DNA of 64,000 nucleotides from Nitrospira sp. (GCA_018242765.1 JAFEBH010000001.1:62001-126000); one strand, 5' to 3'; numbered from the stretch's first letter, positions 9,541 through 18,192 are shown. Made by a program: numbers and translations. Notes: generated by a model from the letters alone, not told the origin.

Positions 9541-10374
9541 ATGAAACCGGCGAATCAGATAATACGGCAGGTTCTGCGCAGTGGGATCGGCGTGCTCACG
9601 GCTATCGTGGTGGGGGGGGCAACCCTCAGCTTTGCTCAAGAAAGTGTCTCGGTTCGAGCCACGCTGATGACGGGGGGAGTCCCCCTGGACGATCCGAACG
9701 CGGCAGCCTGGAGCAGTGCGCCGCCTGCCACGTTCCCAATGTCACCGCAAGTCCATTGGCAGAATCGTATCCAAGAAGTGACGGTGAAGGACGTCATCGT
9801 GCGCGCCTTGCATGACGGAAAACAGGTGGCTGTGCTCGTCGAATATACCGATCCGACCCAGGATCCTGATGATGCCGCAGCGCTTGAATTTATGGTGGGG
9901 GATAAGAAAGCGCACTTTGCCCACGGCCAACCGATGTCGCAGGTCGAGGGCGGGCCGGTCAATATCTGGTTCTGGAAAAACAAGACGGGCAAGGCCGTTG
10001 ATATGAATGCAAAAGGCTTCGGTACGTTGAAGTCGCAAGAGCATCAGGATGTGAAAGCGAAGGGTACCTATTCAAACGGGACCTGGAAAGTCGTGTTTTC
10101 GCGGGATTTGTCGACTGGGCACACTGAGGAAGATGTGCAAATTACGCCGGGGCAATTCATCAACGTTGCCTTTGCCGTGTGGGATGGTCGGAAAGATGGT
10201 GCGGGAGACTTGGTGGAAAAGGGATCACAGAAGGCGGTCTCGTCCTGGTGGTATTTTCGAGCCGACGCTCCGCCGGATTATTCCGGCTATATGTATGCCG
10301 CGATCGCGGCAGCATTGGCCTTGGGATTTCAGTTTGTTCTGATCCGAAAACTCAAGAAAGGGCAGTCAGCATGA
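9541..10374 (+). CDS. NxrC-like / ethylbenzene dehydrogenase-type haem-b protein
   Basis: A 277-residue protein with a signal peptide (cut near residue 33), a beta-rich domain like the haem-b gamma subunit of DMSO-reductase-family enzymes (ethylbenzene dehydrogenase, chlorate reductase, NxrC), and one C-terminal transmembrane helix (about 247-267) with a basic tail. ATG 9541 starts the signal peptide; an upstream in-frame start at 9517 would add eight non-hydrophobic residues. Its stop overlaps the next start (ATGA). No NxrA or NxrB is present in this window, so it may serve the bc/bd complex or be a lone NxrC paralogue. Haem ligation is inferred from family similarity. Confidence 0.7.
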   Translation: MKPANQIIRQVLRSGIGVLTAIVVGGATLSFAQESVSVRATLMTGGVPLDDPNAAAWSSAPPATFPMSPQVHWQNRIQEVTVKDVIVRALHDGKQVAVLVEYTDPTQDPDDAAALEFMVGDKKAHFAHGQPMSQVEGGPVNIWFWKNKTGKAVDMNAKGFGTLKSQEHQDVKAKGTYSNGTWKVVFSRDLSTGHTEEDVQITPGQFINVAFAVWDGRKDGAGDLVEKGSQKAVSSWWYFRADAPPDYSGYMYAAIAAALALGFQFVLIRKLKKGQSA

Positions 10375-11396
10375 AGGCGGCACGGCTGGGTGTCATTGGA
10401 TTAGCAGTGGGAATGATCGGGGGCGCGGCGTTGATCGCCGGAGGGTGTGCCAACGAACAAGAGAAGCGAGGCCACGAACTCTATACTCACTATTGCAGTG
10501 ACTGTCACGGGGAAAGCGGCAAGCAGAACGAGGGTTTCAATTGGGCCGCTATGCCTGATCCCAAACCGAAAGATTTGTCCAATAAGTCTGAGATGAGCAC
10601 ATTCAAGGACGAGGATCTCTTCGCAACCATCTCACGCGATATGTTGGATACCACTGAAGAAGGTGGCGATACGATCGGTGACGACGATTTTGCCGTTCCC
10701 ACCATGCCGACCTTCAAGTATACGCTGTCCGAGGATGAGGTCTGGGCGATCGTCGGGCATGTCCGCACATTGCACGGGATGAAGATGGAGTTCAATGTGG
10801 CGGGGCGAAAGTCGTCGCTTGAAGAAGGACTCAAGGCCGCACAGGCCAAGTTTGAACAAGCGAAGCAGGCCTATGAAGCGGCAGAGAAAAAAGCCAGTGA
10901 TGAAGCTGAACGCAAGAGTGAACAATTAAAGAAGGACGTGGATGTAGACGAGTCTGCCTATGCAGCTGAACTAGCGACGATGGCGCAGACAAAAAAAGAG
11001 TTGGATCTTGCGCAGGTTGGGCTCAATAATTTCTCGACCAGGCCAGGCAAAGGTGTAAGTATTCCCAGGCCGGATCTGACGGTGAAACCAGCGGATGCTG
11101 CAAAATTAGTCGACCGTGGGAAACAACTCTACGAAAACAAGTACGGGTGCAACGGGTGCCATAACATTGCCGGAGAAGGTGGCAAGATTGGTCCTCAGCT
11201 CGATCGAGCCGGATTTCGGTTGAATGCTACCTGGATCTACCGTTGGCTGAAGAATCCACAAGCCATGGATGCGCATACTCGTATGCCGGCGTTGGGCTTC
11301 ACTGATGCGGATGCGAAGGCGGTCACCTTGTATGTGGCCACGTTGCGAGCTCCAAAGGAGGAACCCGTCGTCCAGAAGCCAGTTGAGAAGCCGTAG
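10371..11396 (+). CDS. Dihaem cytochrome c lipoprotein with central coiled coil
   Basis: A 341-residue exported protein. The N-terminus is a lipoprotein signal with lipid-acceptor Cys26 (IAGGC). A first cytochrome c domain carries CSDCH (42-46). A long Ala/Glu/Lys-rich coiled coil spans about 145-215. A second cytochrome c domain carries CNGCH (260-264) with a late MPAL methionine. ATG 10371 overlaps the previous stop by four bases, so translation is coupled to the NxrC-like gene. The coiled coil separates the two haem domains, which would suit a long-reach periplasmic electron bridge (inference). It is the last gene of the cluster. Confidence 0.88.
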   Translation: MKAARLGVIGLAVGMIGGAALIAGGCANEQEKRGHELYTHYCSDCHGESGKQNEGFNWAAMPDPKPKDLSNKSEMSTFKDEDLFATISRDMLDTTEEGGDTIGDDDFAVPTMPTFKYTLSEDEVWAIVGHVRTLHGMKMEFNVAGRKSSLEEGLKAAQAKFEQAKQAYEAAEKKASDEAERKSEQLKKDVDVDESAYAAELATMAQTKKELDLAQVGLNNFSTRPGKGVSIPRPDLTVKPADAAKLVDRGKQLYENKYGCNGCHNIAGEGGKIGPQLDRAGFRLNATWIYRWLKNPQAMDAHTRMPALGFTDADAKAVTLYVATLRAPKEEPVVQKPVEKP

Positions 11397-11529
11397 CAGG
11401 CAAGTCATCGGCTTCTGTCCGAACAGCAAGTGAAGTCATGTAATGACTCTGAGGCGACTCGGACTACAGGGTATGTCAGACTTGCTGTAGGGACTGGAAT
11501 CGACTGAGGCCTTAAGGGGTTTTGTTCTG

Positions 11530-12423
11530 TCAGTGTGGCAATCCTGTCAGCAATCCTAAGAGGATTGCAACGCCAGCCCAGATATGATGTCGGAACATGG
11601 CGAACGCGCGGGTGGGGGAGACTGGCTGTTGAAGGTCTCTCACCTGTTTTATAAAAAATAGTCCTACCCCCAATAGCGTACAATAGAAAGGCCATTGCAA
11701 TTCGTTCAGCCAACCCGTGATGATCAAGAAGGTCAGCATGGTCCCAAAGGCAAGGCCTACACCGCGGTGGAGGCCTGAGCCAAGGTAGAGAGCAGCAGAT
11801 TTGACCCCCACTCGCCGATCATCTTCGATATCTTGTACGGCATAGATCGTGTCATAGGCGATGGCCCACGCAGCGGTCGTACCAAAGAGGAGCCATGCGG
11901 AGACGTCCACGTGCTCCTGTACTGCAGCCCAGGCCATGATGGTGCCCCAGCCAAAGGCAATCCCCAACATCGCCTGAGGAATATGGATCCATCGTTTGGA
12001 GAAAGGATACAACGCCGCTAAACCCACCGCAATGGGAGAGAGCCAGGCGACGAGCGGGGGAAGGCCGAGCAGGAGACCGGCTGCAATCAGCAGTAACAGG
12101 CCAAGGAGGGCATAGGCCTGACGGCGGGATAATTCTCCGGCTGCCAGTGGCCGACTCTTGGTGCGGGTCACTTGTCGATCAAAGGTCTGATCAGCCAAGT
12201 CGTTCATAATGACGCCGGCGCTTCGCATAATGAATGCGCCACTGATAAACATCACGAGCAGCTTCAAGGATGGAATTCCTCGGGCTGCCAGAACCAGTGC
12301 CCACAGGCTGGGCAAGAGTAACAGATAGGTGCCGGTCTGGTTCGGTAGGCGGATCAATCTGGCTAGGGCAGGCCAAGGAACGACAGAGGAAGACGCAGAG
12401 GATGAAGCTGCTGGAGCGGACAT
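11530..12423 (-). CDS. ubiA: UbiA-family prenyltransferase
   Basis: A 297-residue integral membrane prenyltransferase with about eight helices. Both aspartate-rich motifs are present: NDLADQTFDRQ followed by RTKSRPL, and a second one in DTIYAVQDIEDD. They bind the prenyl diphosphate through magnesium. The pattern matches 4-hydroxybenzoate polyprenyltransferases and the related enzyme of futalosine-type menaquinone synthesis, and sequence alone does not separate them. It makes the lipid quinone used by the adjacent respiratory cluster. It is transcribed toward that cluster and shares the 12.4-kb gap with the divergent lipoprotein gene. Confidence 0.88.
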   Translation of the reverse strand: MSAPAASSSASSSVVPWPALARLIRLPNQTGTYLLLLPSLWALVLAARGIPSLKLLVMFISGAFIMRSAGVIMNDLADQTFDRQVTRTKSRPLAAGELSRRQAYALLGLLLLIAAGLLLGLPPLVAWLSPIAVGLAALYPFSKRWIHIPQAMLGIAFGWGTIMAWAAVQEHVDVSAWLLFGTTAAWAIAYDTIYAVQDIEDDRRVGVKSAALYLGSGLHRGVGLAFGTMLTFLIITGWLNELQWPFYCTLLGVGLFFIKQVRDLQQPVSPTRAFAMFRHHIWAGVAILLGLLTGLPH

Positions 12424-12507
12424 ACTTCGACCTTAGCCCAGCGGAAATTGGCTGTCAACGGGCCTTGACTGGTTGTGGCGCTACGGCGAATTCTGTATAA
12501 CCACTCT

Positions 12508-14547
12508 GTGAAGACTCTCCAAACCTCTCCAAGCCGTTGGGTAAAGCTGAGTTGCGATCTTGTCCGCCGTTGTGCCGTTTCGGTGTTCATCCTGATCGCG
12601 GTCGGATGTACCGGATTCAATCGGACGCCATCGCCTAGTAGCCCGTCCGTGATTCCTCTGGCGCCGGCTATCTGGTTTTCACCCAGCGTCACTGCCGCTG
12701 AAGTGTCGTACGACACCCCCTGTGGTGAAAAGAGGATGATGGCGCTTGCTGATCGGTTGACCACGTCCGTTCCTAAAAAACTAAACAGTGTCTTCAGCCA
12801 GATTGTTACGCAAAATCAGGCTGATGAACCGCTCGCCTCGGATGGTGCGATTGAGGTTGGTGTCGGCATCAGACGGATCAATCTTGCCATTCCGCCGCAA
12901 GGCCATGGGAGCTATCCGGTCACGGCGACGGTGGGAATGGAAATGGTGTTTTTGGCACGTGATGGAACCGTGCTCTTCAGTAAGAAGTTGGATGGAGTTG
13001 GGCGTGGGACGGTCACAGTCGCCGAACAGTCTTGCGTGGTCGAAGGGTTGGATGGGATTGTCCAGGAGGCCATCGACTCGGTGGCGGATGGACTGGCAAA
13101 ACAGATGGCGCTCTCGTCTCAGATACAAGCGTATGCTGCAACAAAAGATACATGGAAACCAATCACCGGCCGGTCCGGGCCTGACTCAGTGGCCCCGATC
13201 GCGGGGACGGTCGCAGTACCAGCCGCTGCAGCACCGGAAATCAGTCAACCAGTCCAGGTGACTCCTCCCGAACCGGTTCAGCCCGCACGACTCAGGTTTC
13301 GAACGATTATTCGGGATGAAAATCGTGACCAGTTTCTGGATCCTGAGGAATCCCTCACGATTGAGGTCGAAGTCAAAAATGAAGGGGCTGTAGAGGCCAA
13401 GGATGTCGCCGTTGTCGTTGAAGGAAAGGACGAGCTGGCCGGTGTTTTCCCGGATGACTTGGTGGTAGGGACGCTCCAACCGGGAGAAATCAAGCGAACC
13501 ACGTTCACTAAACAAGTCGCGGCAACGCAATCAACCGGTTATGGAGAGCTGTCACTGAGTCTGCGGTCTGTCAGCCCACTGAGTCTTGTGTCACCTCCTA
13601 AGGTCTTTGCCTTCAGAGCAAAACCGAAGCAGCCTGATGGAACGACGGTTCCTGATGTGGATCAGCTGCCAAGCACACTCGCGGCGTTTAAGGAGCCGAA
13701 AGCCGTGATCATTACCATCGGAGTCGGACGCTTTCGTGACGAGCAGGTGCCGGTGGTCAGCCATGCCAGCCACGATGCGGCTGTGATGGCGGAATATTTC
13801 CATGCCATCGGGAACGTGCCGCGTGAACGGATGCGAGTACTGCTCGATCGCCAAGCCCAGTATGCAGACTTGGAAGAGACGTTTGAAAGATGGTTGCGCA
13901 AAAGGGCGGATGCGGCCACCGATCTCTATGTGTTTTTTTCCGGCCGTGCCTTGATTGATGGTCCGAATGGGACTGTGTCGCTGATGGCGTATGATGGCGC
14001 GCCTTCCGGTCAAACCGGACTCTATCCACTCCGCCGGCTGCAGGAGGCGATCCAACGACTTCCGGTTCGTCGAGCAGTGGTCTTCTTCGATGTTTCGTTG
14101 GATCCCGTTCCCGGTGTCGATCTTGCCACGATTTCCCGACCGGATTGGGAGTCAGGGCTCAGTGACGCGAGGAAGGATGTGGAGATGTGGATGGTGGGTA
14201 ACCGGAAGTTGCAGGAAGCCCAGGCGCATGAGCAAGGCAAACACGGGTTGTTTACCTACTATCTCCTGAGAGGCCTGCAAGGGGTGGCCGATCTGAATCG
14301 CGATGAGACCGTAACGGCAGGGGAACTGTGCACCTATGCGAGAAGCCAGGTTATTCAGATCACTACAGAACAATTAAGAAGCAAACAGGAGCCTCTCTGC
14401 TTACCGCAAGTGGGTCGTGGTGGTATGGCGCGGATCTATCCTATGGCCAGGGGAAACAATCCCAAGCCCACGCCGATCCCGAAATCGCCGGAGACTTCCG
14501 CCGGGGTCTCAACGCCATCCCCCACGCTCATGCATGTTGGACCGTGA
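12508..14547 (+). CDS. Lipoprotein with degenerate caspase-like (C14) domain
   Basis: A 679-residue protein. The N-terminus is a lipoprotein signal (IAVGC). A middle segment (about 265-375) looks like an Ig/CARDB-type beta domain. A C-terminal caspase-like domain spans about 395-660, with the AVIITIGVG strand, the SHASHDA segment and an FTYYLLRGLQG helix. The usual catalytic His (SGHG) is Arg480 (SGRA) and the usual Cys (DxC) is Ser530 (DVS). The protein is therefore probably not a protease and may be a scaffold. An EF-like DLNRDETVT segment follows. GTG 12508 was chosen over GTG 12475 because it gives a normal-length signal. Confidence 0.7.
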   Translation: MKTLQTSPSRWVKLSCDLVRRCAVSVFILIAVGCTGFNRTPSPSSPSVIPLAPAIWFSPSVTAAEVSYDTPCGEKRMMALADRLTTSVPKKLNSVFSQIVTQNQADEPLASDGAIEVGVGIRRINLAIPPQGHGSYPVTATVGMEMVFLARDGTVLFSKKLDGVGRGTVTVAEQSCVVEGLDGIVQEAIDSVADGLAKQMALSSQIQAYAATKDTWKPITGRSGPDSVAPIAGTVAVPAAAAPEISQPVQVTPPEPVQPARLRFRTIIRDENRDQFLDPEESLTIEVEVKNEGAVEAKDVAVVVEGKDELAGVFPDDLVVGTLQPGEIKRTTFTKQVAATQSTGYGELSLSLRSVSPLSLVSPPKVFAFRAKPKQPDGTTVPDVDQLPSTLAAFKEPKAVIITIGVGRFRDEQVPVVSHASHDAAVMAEYFHAIGNVPRERMRVLLDRQAQYADLEETFERWLRKRADAATDLYVFFSGRALIDGPNGTVSLMAYDGAPSGQTGLYPLRRLQEAIQRLPVRRAVVFFDVSLDPVPGVDLATISRPDWESGLSDARKDVEMWMVGNRKLQEAQAHEQGKHGLFTYYLLRGLQGVADLNRDETVTAGELCTYARSQVIQITTEQLRSKQEPLCLPQVGRGGMARIYPMARGNNPKPTPIPKSPETSAGVSTPSPTLMHVGP

Positions 14548-14649
14548 TGGGCTGTGCCGGCACGGCAGACTACAATTGACAGCCACGCTGGTGGTCGTTA
14601 TCATGCCGGAGTAGTTCCCGTCAGGTCACCCTCCAACTCTTATCAAGGT

Positions 14650-14725
14650 GCCGGCGTAGCTCAGTTGGTAGAGCAGCGGTTTCGTAAACCGCAGGTCGCC
14701 CGTTCAATCCGGGTCGCCGGCTCCA
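14650..14725 (+). tRNA. tRNA-Thr (anticodon CGT)
   Basis: A complete 76-base cloverleaf. The acceptor GCCGGCG pairs with CGCCGGC, the D arm has AGTTGGTA, the anticodon stem GCGGT/ACCGC holds the loop TTCGTAA (anticodon CGT, reads ACG), and the T arm is GCCCG-TTCAATC-CGGGT. The 3' CCA is encoded. The 3' third is repeated at 14911-14938. Confidence 0.95.
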
Positions 14726-15066
14726 TAGTGCGTAAAGCCACATCGACAATCCTTAGCGCTGGATGAATAGGTGTCGGTATTGCTCCGTTGAACGGGCGAA
14801 CTGGGGGGATTCGAAGGGGGTGTGTCCCCTTCGTGGGGATCGTACAAGGGGGCTGGCCCCCTTCGTAGGAATCGGTGAGGCAGGCTTCAGGGCCGAACCG
14901 ATGACGGGTTGTCCGTTCAATCCGGGTCGCCGGCTCCAATCCTTTTTAACCGTCGGGGTCAAGTAGCAAGTGCCACGGGTGAATGATGGCGCAACTACGC
15001 CTAATGATTAAGAGGTCGGATACCGTTTCTTACCTCTTGAACTACACCTGAGTTTCACCACTCACT
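14726..15066. other. Gene-free stretch with hairpins and tRNA 3'-end repeat
   Basis: No gene was seen. It contains two G/C-rich hairpins (14812-14833 and 14846-14863) whose arms resemble each other, so the unit looks tandemly duplicated. A copy of the tRNA-Thr 3' end follows. The sequence between the tRNA and its partial copy may be the relic of an integrated element. Confidence 0.5.
14911..14938 (+). repeat. Partial copy of tRNA-Thr 3' end (possible att site)
   Basis: These 28 bases match the tRNA-Thr 3' end (14698-14725) at 27 positions and include the T arm, acceptor strand and CCA. Such a copy is the usual trace left when an integrase uses a tRNA 3' end as attachment site. Only about 185 bp separates the two copies, and no integrase is visible between them. 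Confidence 0.7.
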
Positions 15067-15819
15067 CTATTCCGAATAGACGACCAGCAGAAGGCCAAAG
15101 AGAACGACGCATCCTCCCCACGCGATTTCCAACCGTTTCCTCACGAGTGGCGATGCGTCAGGCAACCAGGACGCCAGACCTTTTGATAAGCCCGCACAGA
15201 TACCCACGCTTCCTAACACCGCATGATGAAGATCGATCCTGGCCGCGCCGGGATGATTCGCATGCGAGTGTACGAAGAGTAGGAGGCTGCCGGCCAAGGT
15301 TAGGAAAACCAATGGAGCTGTCCAGGCTGGATGCCGAACACGGCCGGTTCGGCGGAGTGCTTCGCACACGGCTATGGCCATGGCTAGAACCGCACAGACC
15401 TTGTGCTCGATAATTTCACGATCCTGGCCGAAAAATGTGTCGGCAAAGCTGAGGGAGCCGATAGGCCAGGCATCATGGTCGCTCCAGATCATCATGGAGA
15501 TTCCGACCACACCGAGGGTCGTCGGCAGTGCGAGACGTGTCCACAGGGGCAGGGTATATTGTAATGCCTGACCTAACTCGGCAACCCCAAATAGCATGTC
15601 GCTGAGACCAGCGGAGTGATGGTTAAATTCCGAATAGGCAATGCCTTCCGGTGATCCTTCCCAGCGTCCACCGGCGTGACCGTGATGATCAGCGGTCACG
15701 TCAGTCTCAGTAGAGAGATCCTGGTGACCTGCTGGTGCTTGCGCCCGTACGTCTGAAATGCTGGTAAACGAGACAATAAAGATCAGAAGGCCAGATAGTA
15801 GGTGGGACCAGCGAGTCAT
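15067..15819 (-). CDS. Exported His-rich multi-helix membrane protein
   Basis: A 250-residue protein with a signal peptide (cut near residue 27, VRAQ), a short His-rich periplasmic stretch (about 40-70) and about five transmembrane helices. Further histidines sit near the helix ends (EHK, HSHANH, DLHH), which could bind a metal such as copper. I do not recognise the family with confidence; a CopD-like role is only a guess. I moved the start to ATG 15819, where the signal peptide begins; the longer frame adds 20 residues with no membrane character. Confidence 0.6.
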   Translation of the reverse strand: MTRWSHLLSGLLIFIVSFTSISDVRAQAPAGHQDLSTETDVTADHHGHAGGRWEGSPEGIAYSEFNHHSAGLSDMLFGVAELGQALQYTLPLWTRLALPTTLGVVGISMMIWSDHDAWPIGSLSFADTFFGQDREIIEHKVCAVLAMAIAVCEALRRTGRVRHPAWTAPLVFLTLAGSLLLFVHSHANHPGAARIDLHHAVLGSVGICAGLSKGLASWLPDASPLVRKRLEIAWGGCVVLFGLLLVVYSE

Positions 15820-15975
15820 ATCCAATGGGAGATCTCCAACGAGAGACGTTCGCCCCTGGCCGAGCGAACCATAACACACATTACTTAATACGGCTACTTG
15901 AAATACGGCAGGAGTTGCTCAAACGCTATAGGGGCTGTGCGAAAGGGAGGCATGTGTTGGTGATGGCCGAGACGC

Positions 15976-16350
15976 TCACAGGTGCATGGGGTGCCCGTCG
16001 CTCAGAGTTACCCAGCCACGAATGATACGATAGACGAACCAGAGCCCGACCAGCGTGATTGGGAGCCAGATGAAGAGAAGGCCGATCCCAAAGGTCGCGA
16101 TGATGAAGATCACGCAAAGGGACATCCACAACAGCCCAAACCAGAACGTGCGAATCTGCCAGCGAAAATGCGATTCAAGCCAGGTCCCACGAACCTCGCT
16201 TCGTTTGATGTAGTTGAGAATCACTGCAATGATCGATGGCCAACCGGTGAGAAATGCGCCGACCACCGAGGCCGTGCCAATGATGCCGGTCAGCAGGCTG
16301 AACGCGTGGAGGGCGTAGACGACCTTTGTCCAGGTGACCAGTGAATCCAT
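15976..16350 (-). CDS. Small four-helix membrane protein, DUF4870/COG3671-like
   Basis: A 124-residue protein with about three to four hydrophobic helices and the TWLESHFRWQIRTFWFGLLW-type stretch typical of small DUF4870/Tic20-like membrane proteins. It is close to family length. Its biochemical role is not known. It lies alone on the minus strand between hypothetical genes, and a CCTTCG-type purine-rich leader precedes the ATG on the coding strand. Confidence 0.75.
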   Translation of the reverse strand: MDSLVTWTKVVYALHAFSLLTGIIGTASVVGAFLTGWPSIIAVILNYIKRSEVRGTWLESHFRWQIRTFWFGLLWMSLCVIFIIATFGIGLLFIWLPITLVGLWFVYRIIRGWVTLSDGHPMHL

Positions 16351-16798
16351 GTCTTCGTTCCCTTCGCCCCCTTTTATAGTGAGTCGTGTCTGTATCTAAA
16401 CCTACGCTCAGCATACTCACCCTCTTGAGTTTTGCGCAAGGCAGCCAGGTACTCTGCACGTCTGATGTCGTTTGTCTTGGAGGCAGTGAAGTTTGTCGGA
16501 GACAGAGGATATTGCAAAAAGACGATTTCACAAAATGTGCGGCCGAGACGCGAGCAATGGGGTATGAGGGGAAGGAGAGGGAAGAAGACGCAAGTTGGAG
16601 GAGCGACTTAGGTCAGGCTTCCGATCAGGTTTCTCGGTAACAACAACATCAATGATGGACCATTTGGATGCCAGTAGAGCACGTCACTTCGGTTTCTGTT
16701 TGTCTGGTTGCGACGTCCGGGGCCGTAAAGCAACGGAATCCTAGCAGGTGTCGGTGGAAATCGCTATCTGGTGTACCTCAGTACTGGTTGTCCGACGA
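16351..16798. other. Gene-free stretch
   Basis: I found no open frame with a ribosome-binding site or a recognisable product. Short frames here lack a convincing start. It may hold the promoter of the downstream minus-strand membrane protein gene. Confidence 0.4.
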
Positions 16799-17077
16799 TT
16801 ATGGTCCATGCCAGATCAGGTACGGTGGTTTCTTCATTGCCTCACCTGCGTTGGGATAAAGCCGCAGGGTATAGCTATACGCCTGCTCTTGGGCAGTCAG
16901 GCACGTGGAAGCCGAGAGACGGTGGTTCGCAATATTGCGGAAGTCTGTGCGATTGTCCATCTCAATCACGGTATAAACTGAGCAGGAGAAATCGCCTTCC
17001 TTCGAGCACTCTGTGCTGATTGCCAGGTAGGATCCATCCGAAAACGTCATGAGTGGCTCTAGGTTGAGACGGCTCAT
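16799..17077 (-). CDS. Small hypothetical protein
   Basis: A 92-residue protein of unknown family. It has no signal peptide or transmembrane segment and contains three cysteines. A strong ribosome-binding site (AAAGGAG) sits 5 bases before ATG 17077, which is the main support for a real gene. No function is suggested. It lies in a run of short minus-strand genes from 16 to 19 kb. Confidence 0.6.
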   Translation of the reverse strand: MSRLNLEPLMTFSDGSYLAISTECSKEGDFSCSVYTVIEMDNRTDFRNIANHRLSASTCLTAQEQAYSYTLRLYPNAGEAMKKPPYLIWHGP

Positions 17078-17270
17078 TACAACTCCTTTCGTCTCAAAAA
17101 ATGTAGGAACGGGTCAGCCTCTAGGGCGAAGTACGATCGCAGTGGCATGAGTGAGCGGCAACCCGAGCGCACTCTTGCCGTTCACTCGAGGTGGGGTGAG
17201 CGTGCTGTACCGTTCATGGTCTTTCTAGCCGAGGTGAGCAAGAGATCGCTGCAGAGACTGGCACATTCAT

Positions 17271-17456
17271 TCAATAGAGTGGTGCCTGCGGACCCCATTG
17301 CAATCCTGCGAGATCAGGATCTTCGCCCTCCTGGGCTGGGCGGTCCGGCTTGTTGGCCTTGCGTTCCGCGCGGCGGGCCTCCTTGTCGCGCTGCTTTTGC
17401 TGACGTGCTTTTTCACGGTCTCGCTTCGCCGCTGTAGTTTTGCCTGGTCCTCCGAT
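17271..17456 (-). CDS. Small highly basic protein with probable ATC start
   Basis: A 61-residue Lys/Arg/Glu-rich protein (GGPGKTTAAKRDREKARQ, then an ARRAERK stretch), probably one long helix and perhaps nucleic-acid binding. No ATG, GTG or TTG lies in the right place. An excellent ribosome-binding site (AAGGAGGG at 17461-17468) is followed after a normal gap by ATC at 17454-17456 in this frame. Either ATC is used as a rare start or a former ATG has been lost. It ends a minus-strand run with the 88- and 123-residue genes. Confidence 0.5.
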   Translation of the reverse strand: MGGPGKTTAAKRDREKARQQKQRDKEARRAERKANKPDRPAQEGEDPDLAGLQWGPQAPLY

Positions 17457-17497
17457 GGTGCCCTCCTTGCGAGCCCGATCTGGTGATGCTCGGCTTG

Positions 17498-17764
17498 TTA
17501 CGACGCAGTTTTTCGCTTGCGGGTTGTTCCTGGTCGCTTCGTGCCAGGCGCTGAGCGTCCGCCCTGCTGTTGCGAGCGAGAGACCGTATCGGGACTCAAT
17601 CCCTGACTGGCGGCTGACGCAATTTGGCGACGTAGGTCGTCAATCGAGGGAGCCGATAACGATCCTGTCGGGTCTTGGAGTCCCAACTTCTCCCAACGCA
17701 CTTTGGTTCGAAGTACGACTCGCCGCCGTTTATTGGGGGATTTTGTTCCCCATGATGTCTTCAT
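17498..17764 (-). CDS. Small basic hypothetical protein
   Basis: An 88-residue basic protein with Arg/Lys-rich ends and a central IDDLRRQIASAASQG helix. No family is recognised. A GGAG ribosome-binding site five bases before ATG 17764 supports translation. It lies 56 bp after the 123-residue gene and 41 bp before the ATC-start gene on the same strand. It may be a small DNA- or RNA-binding protein, but that is a guess from charge. Confidence 0.45.
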   Translation of the reverse strand: MKTSWGTKSPNKRRRVVLRTKVRWEKLGLQDPTGSLSAPSIDDLRRQIASAASQGLSPDTVSRSQQQGGRSAPGTKRPGTTRKRKTAS

Positions 17765-17820
17765 GGTCGCTCCATTTCAAATGTTCAGGCTCAACGCGGG
17801 GCTCGATGTCCGCCGGACCC

Positions 17821-18192
17821 TCACCGAGACTTATCTCGAGATGCAGATGCCTTGTCTGTTGCAGCCACAAAGCGATCTTCGGGAAGAGCGGCTCGGAGCC
17901 TGTCGGTAAGAGACCGGCGATACAGTTCAGATTCGCGACCGATCAGCACTAATTGGTTGCTGTCGATCAGAATATTCAGATGTTGCTCGGGGACGAGCAA
18001 TCGTACCCCATCCTCAACTTTGACGCGATACTGCGTTTTCCCATCGGGGTTTCGCTCGGATCCGGAGACGATCTCCGTGAGCCCGTCGATAATGCCTTCG
18101 TAAGCTTCGGATCGATGGCGCACTTTCGTGCCATTCGGAATACGGACCCAATTTGCTGTGGGGGCTGGTCGAGTACTGTTCGTTGTGGTCAT
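17821..18192 (-). CDS. Hypothetical protein with KOW/SH3-like beta segment
   Basis: A 123-residue soluble protein. Residues about 14-70 (VRIPNGTKVRHRSEAYEG, then a YRVKVEDG strand) look like a small beta-barrel of the sort seen in SH3-like or DUF-type modules; the tail is charged. No named family is recognised. The start ATG 18192 has an AGAGGA-type ribosome-binding site. It is the first gene of a three-gene minus-strand run. Confidence 0.55.
   Translation of the reverse strand: MTTTNSTRPAPTANWVRIPNGTKVRHRSEAYEGIIDGLTEIVSGSERNPDGKTQYRVKVEDGVRLLVPEQHLNILIDSNQLVLIGRESELYRRSLTDRLRAALPEDRFVAATDKASASRDKSR

Noticed and set aside
12465..12501. Possible promoter (TTGACT ... TATAAC) before the caspase-like lipoprotein gene
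   Set aside because: The boxes are 25 bases apart, too far for a standard promoter.
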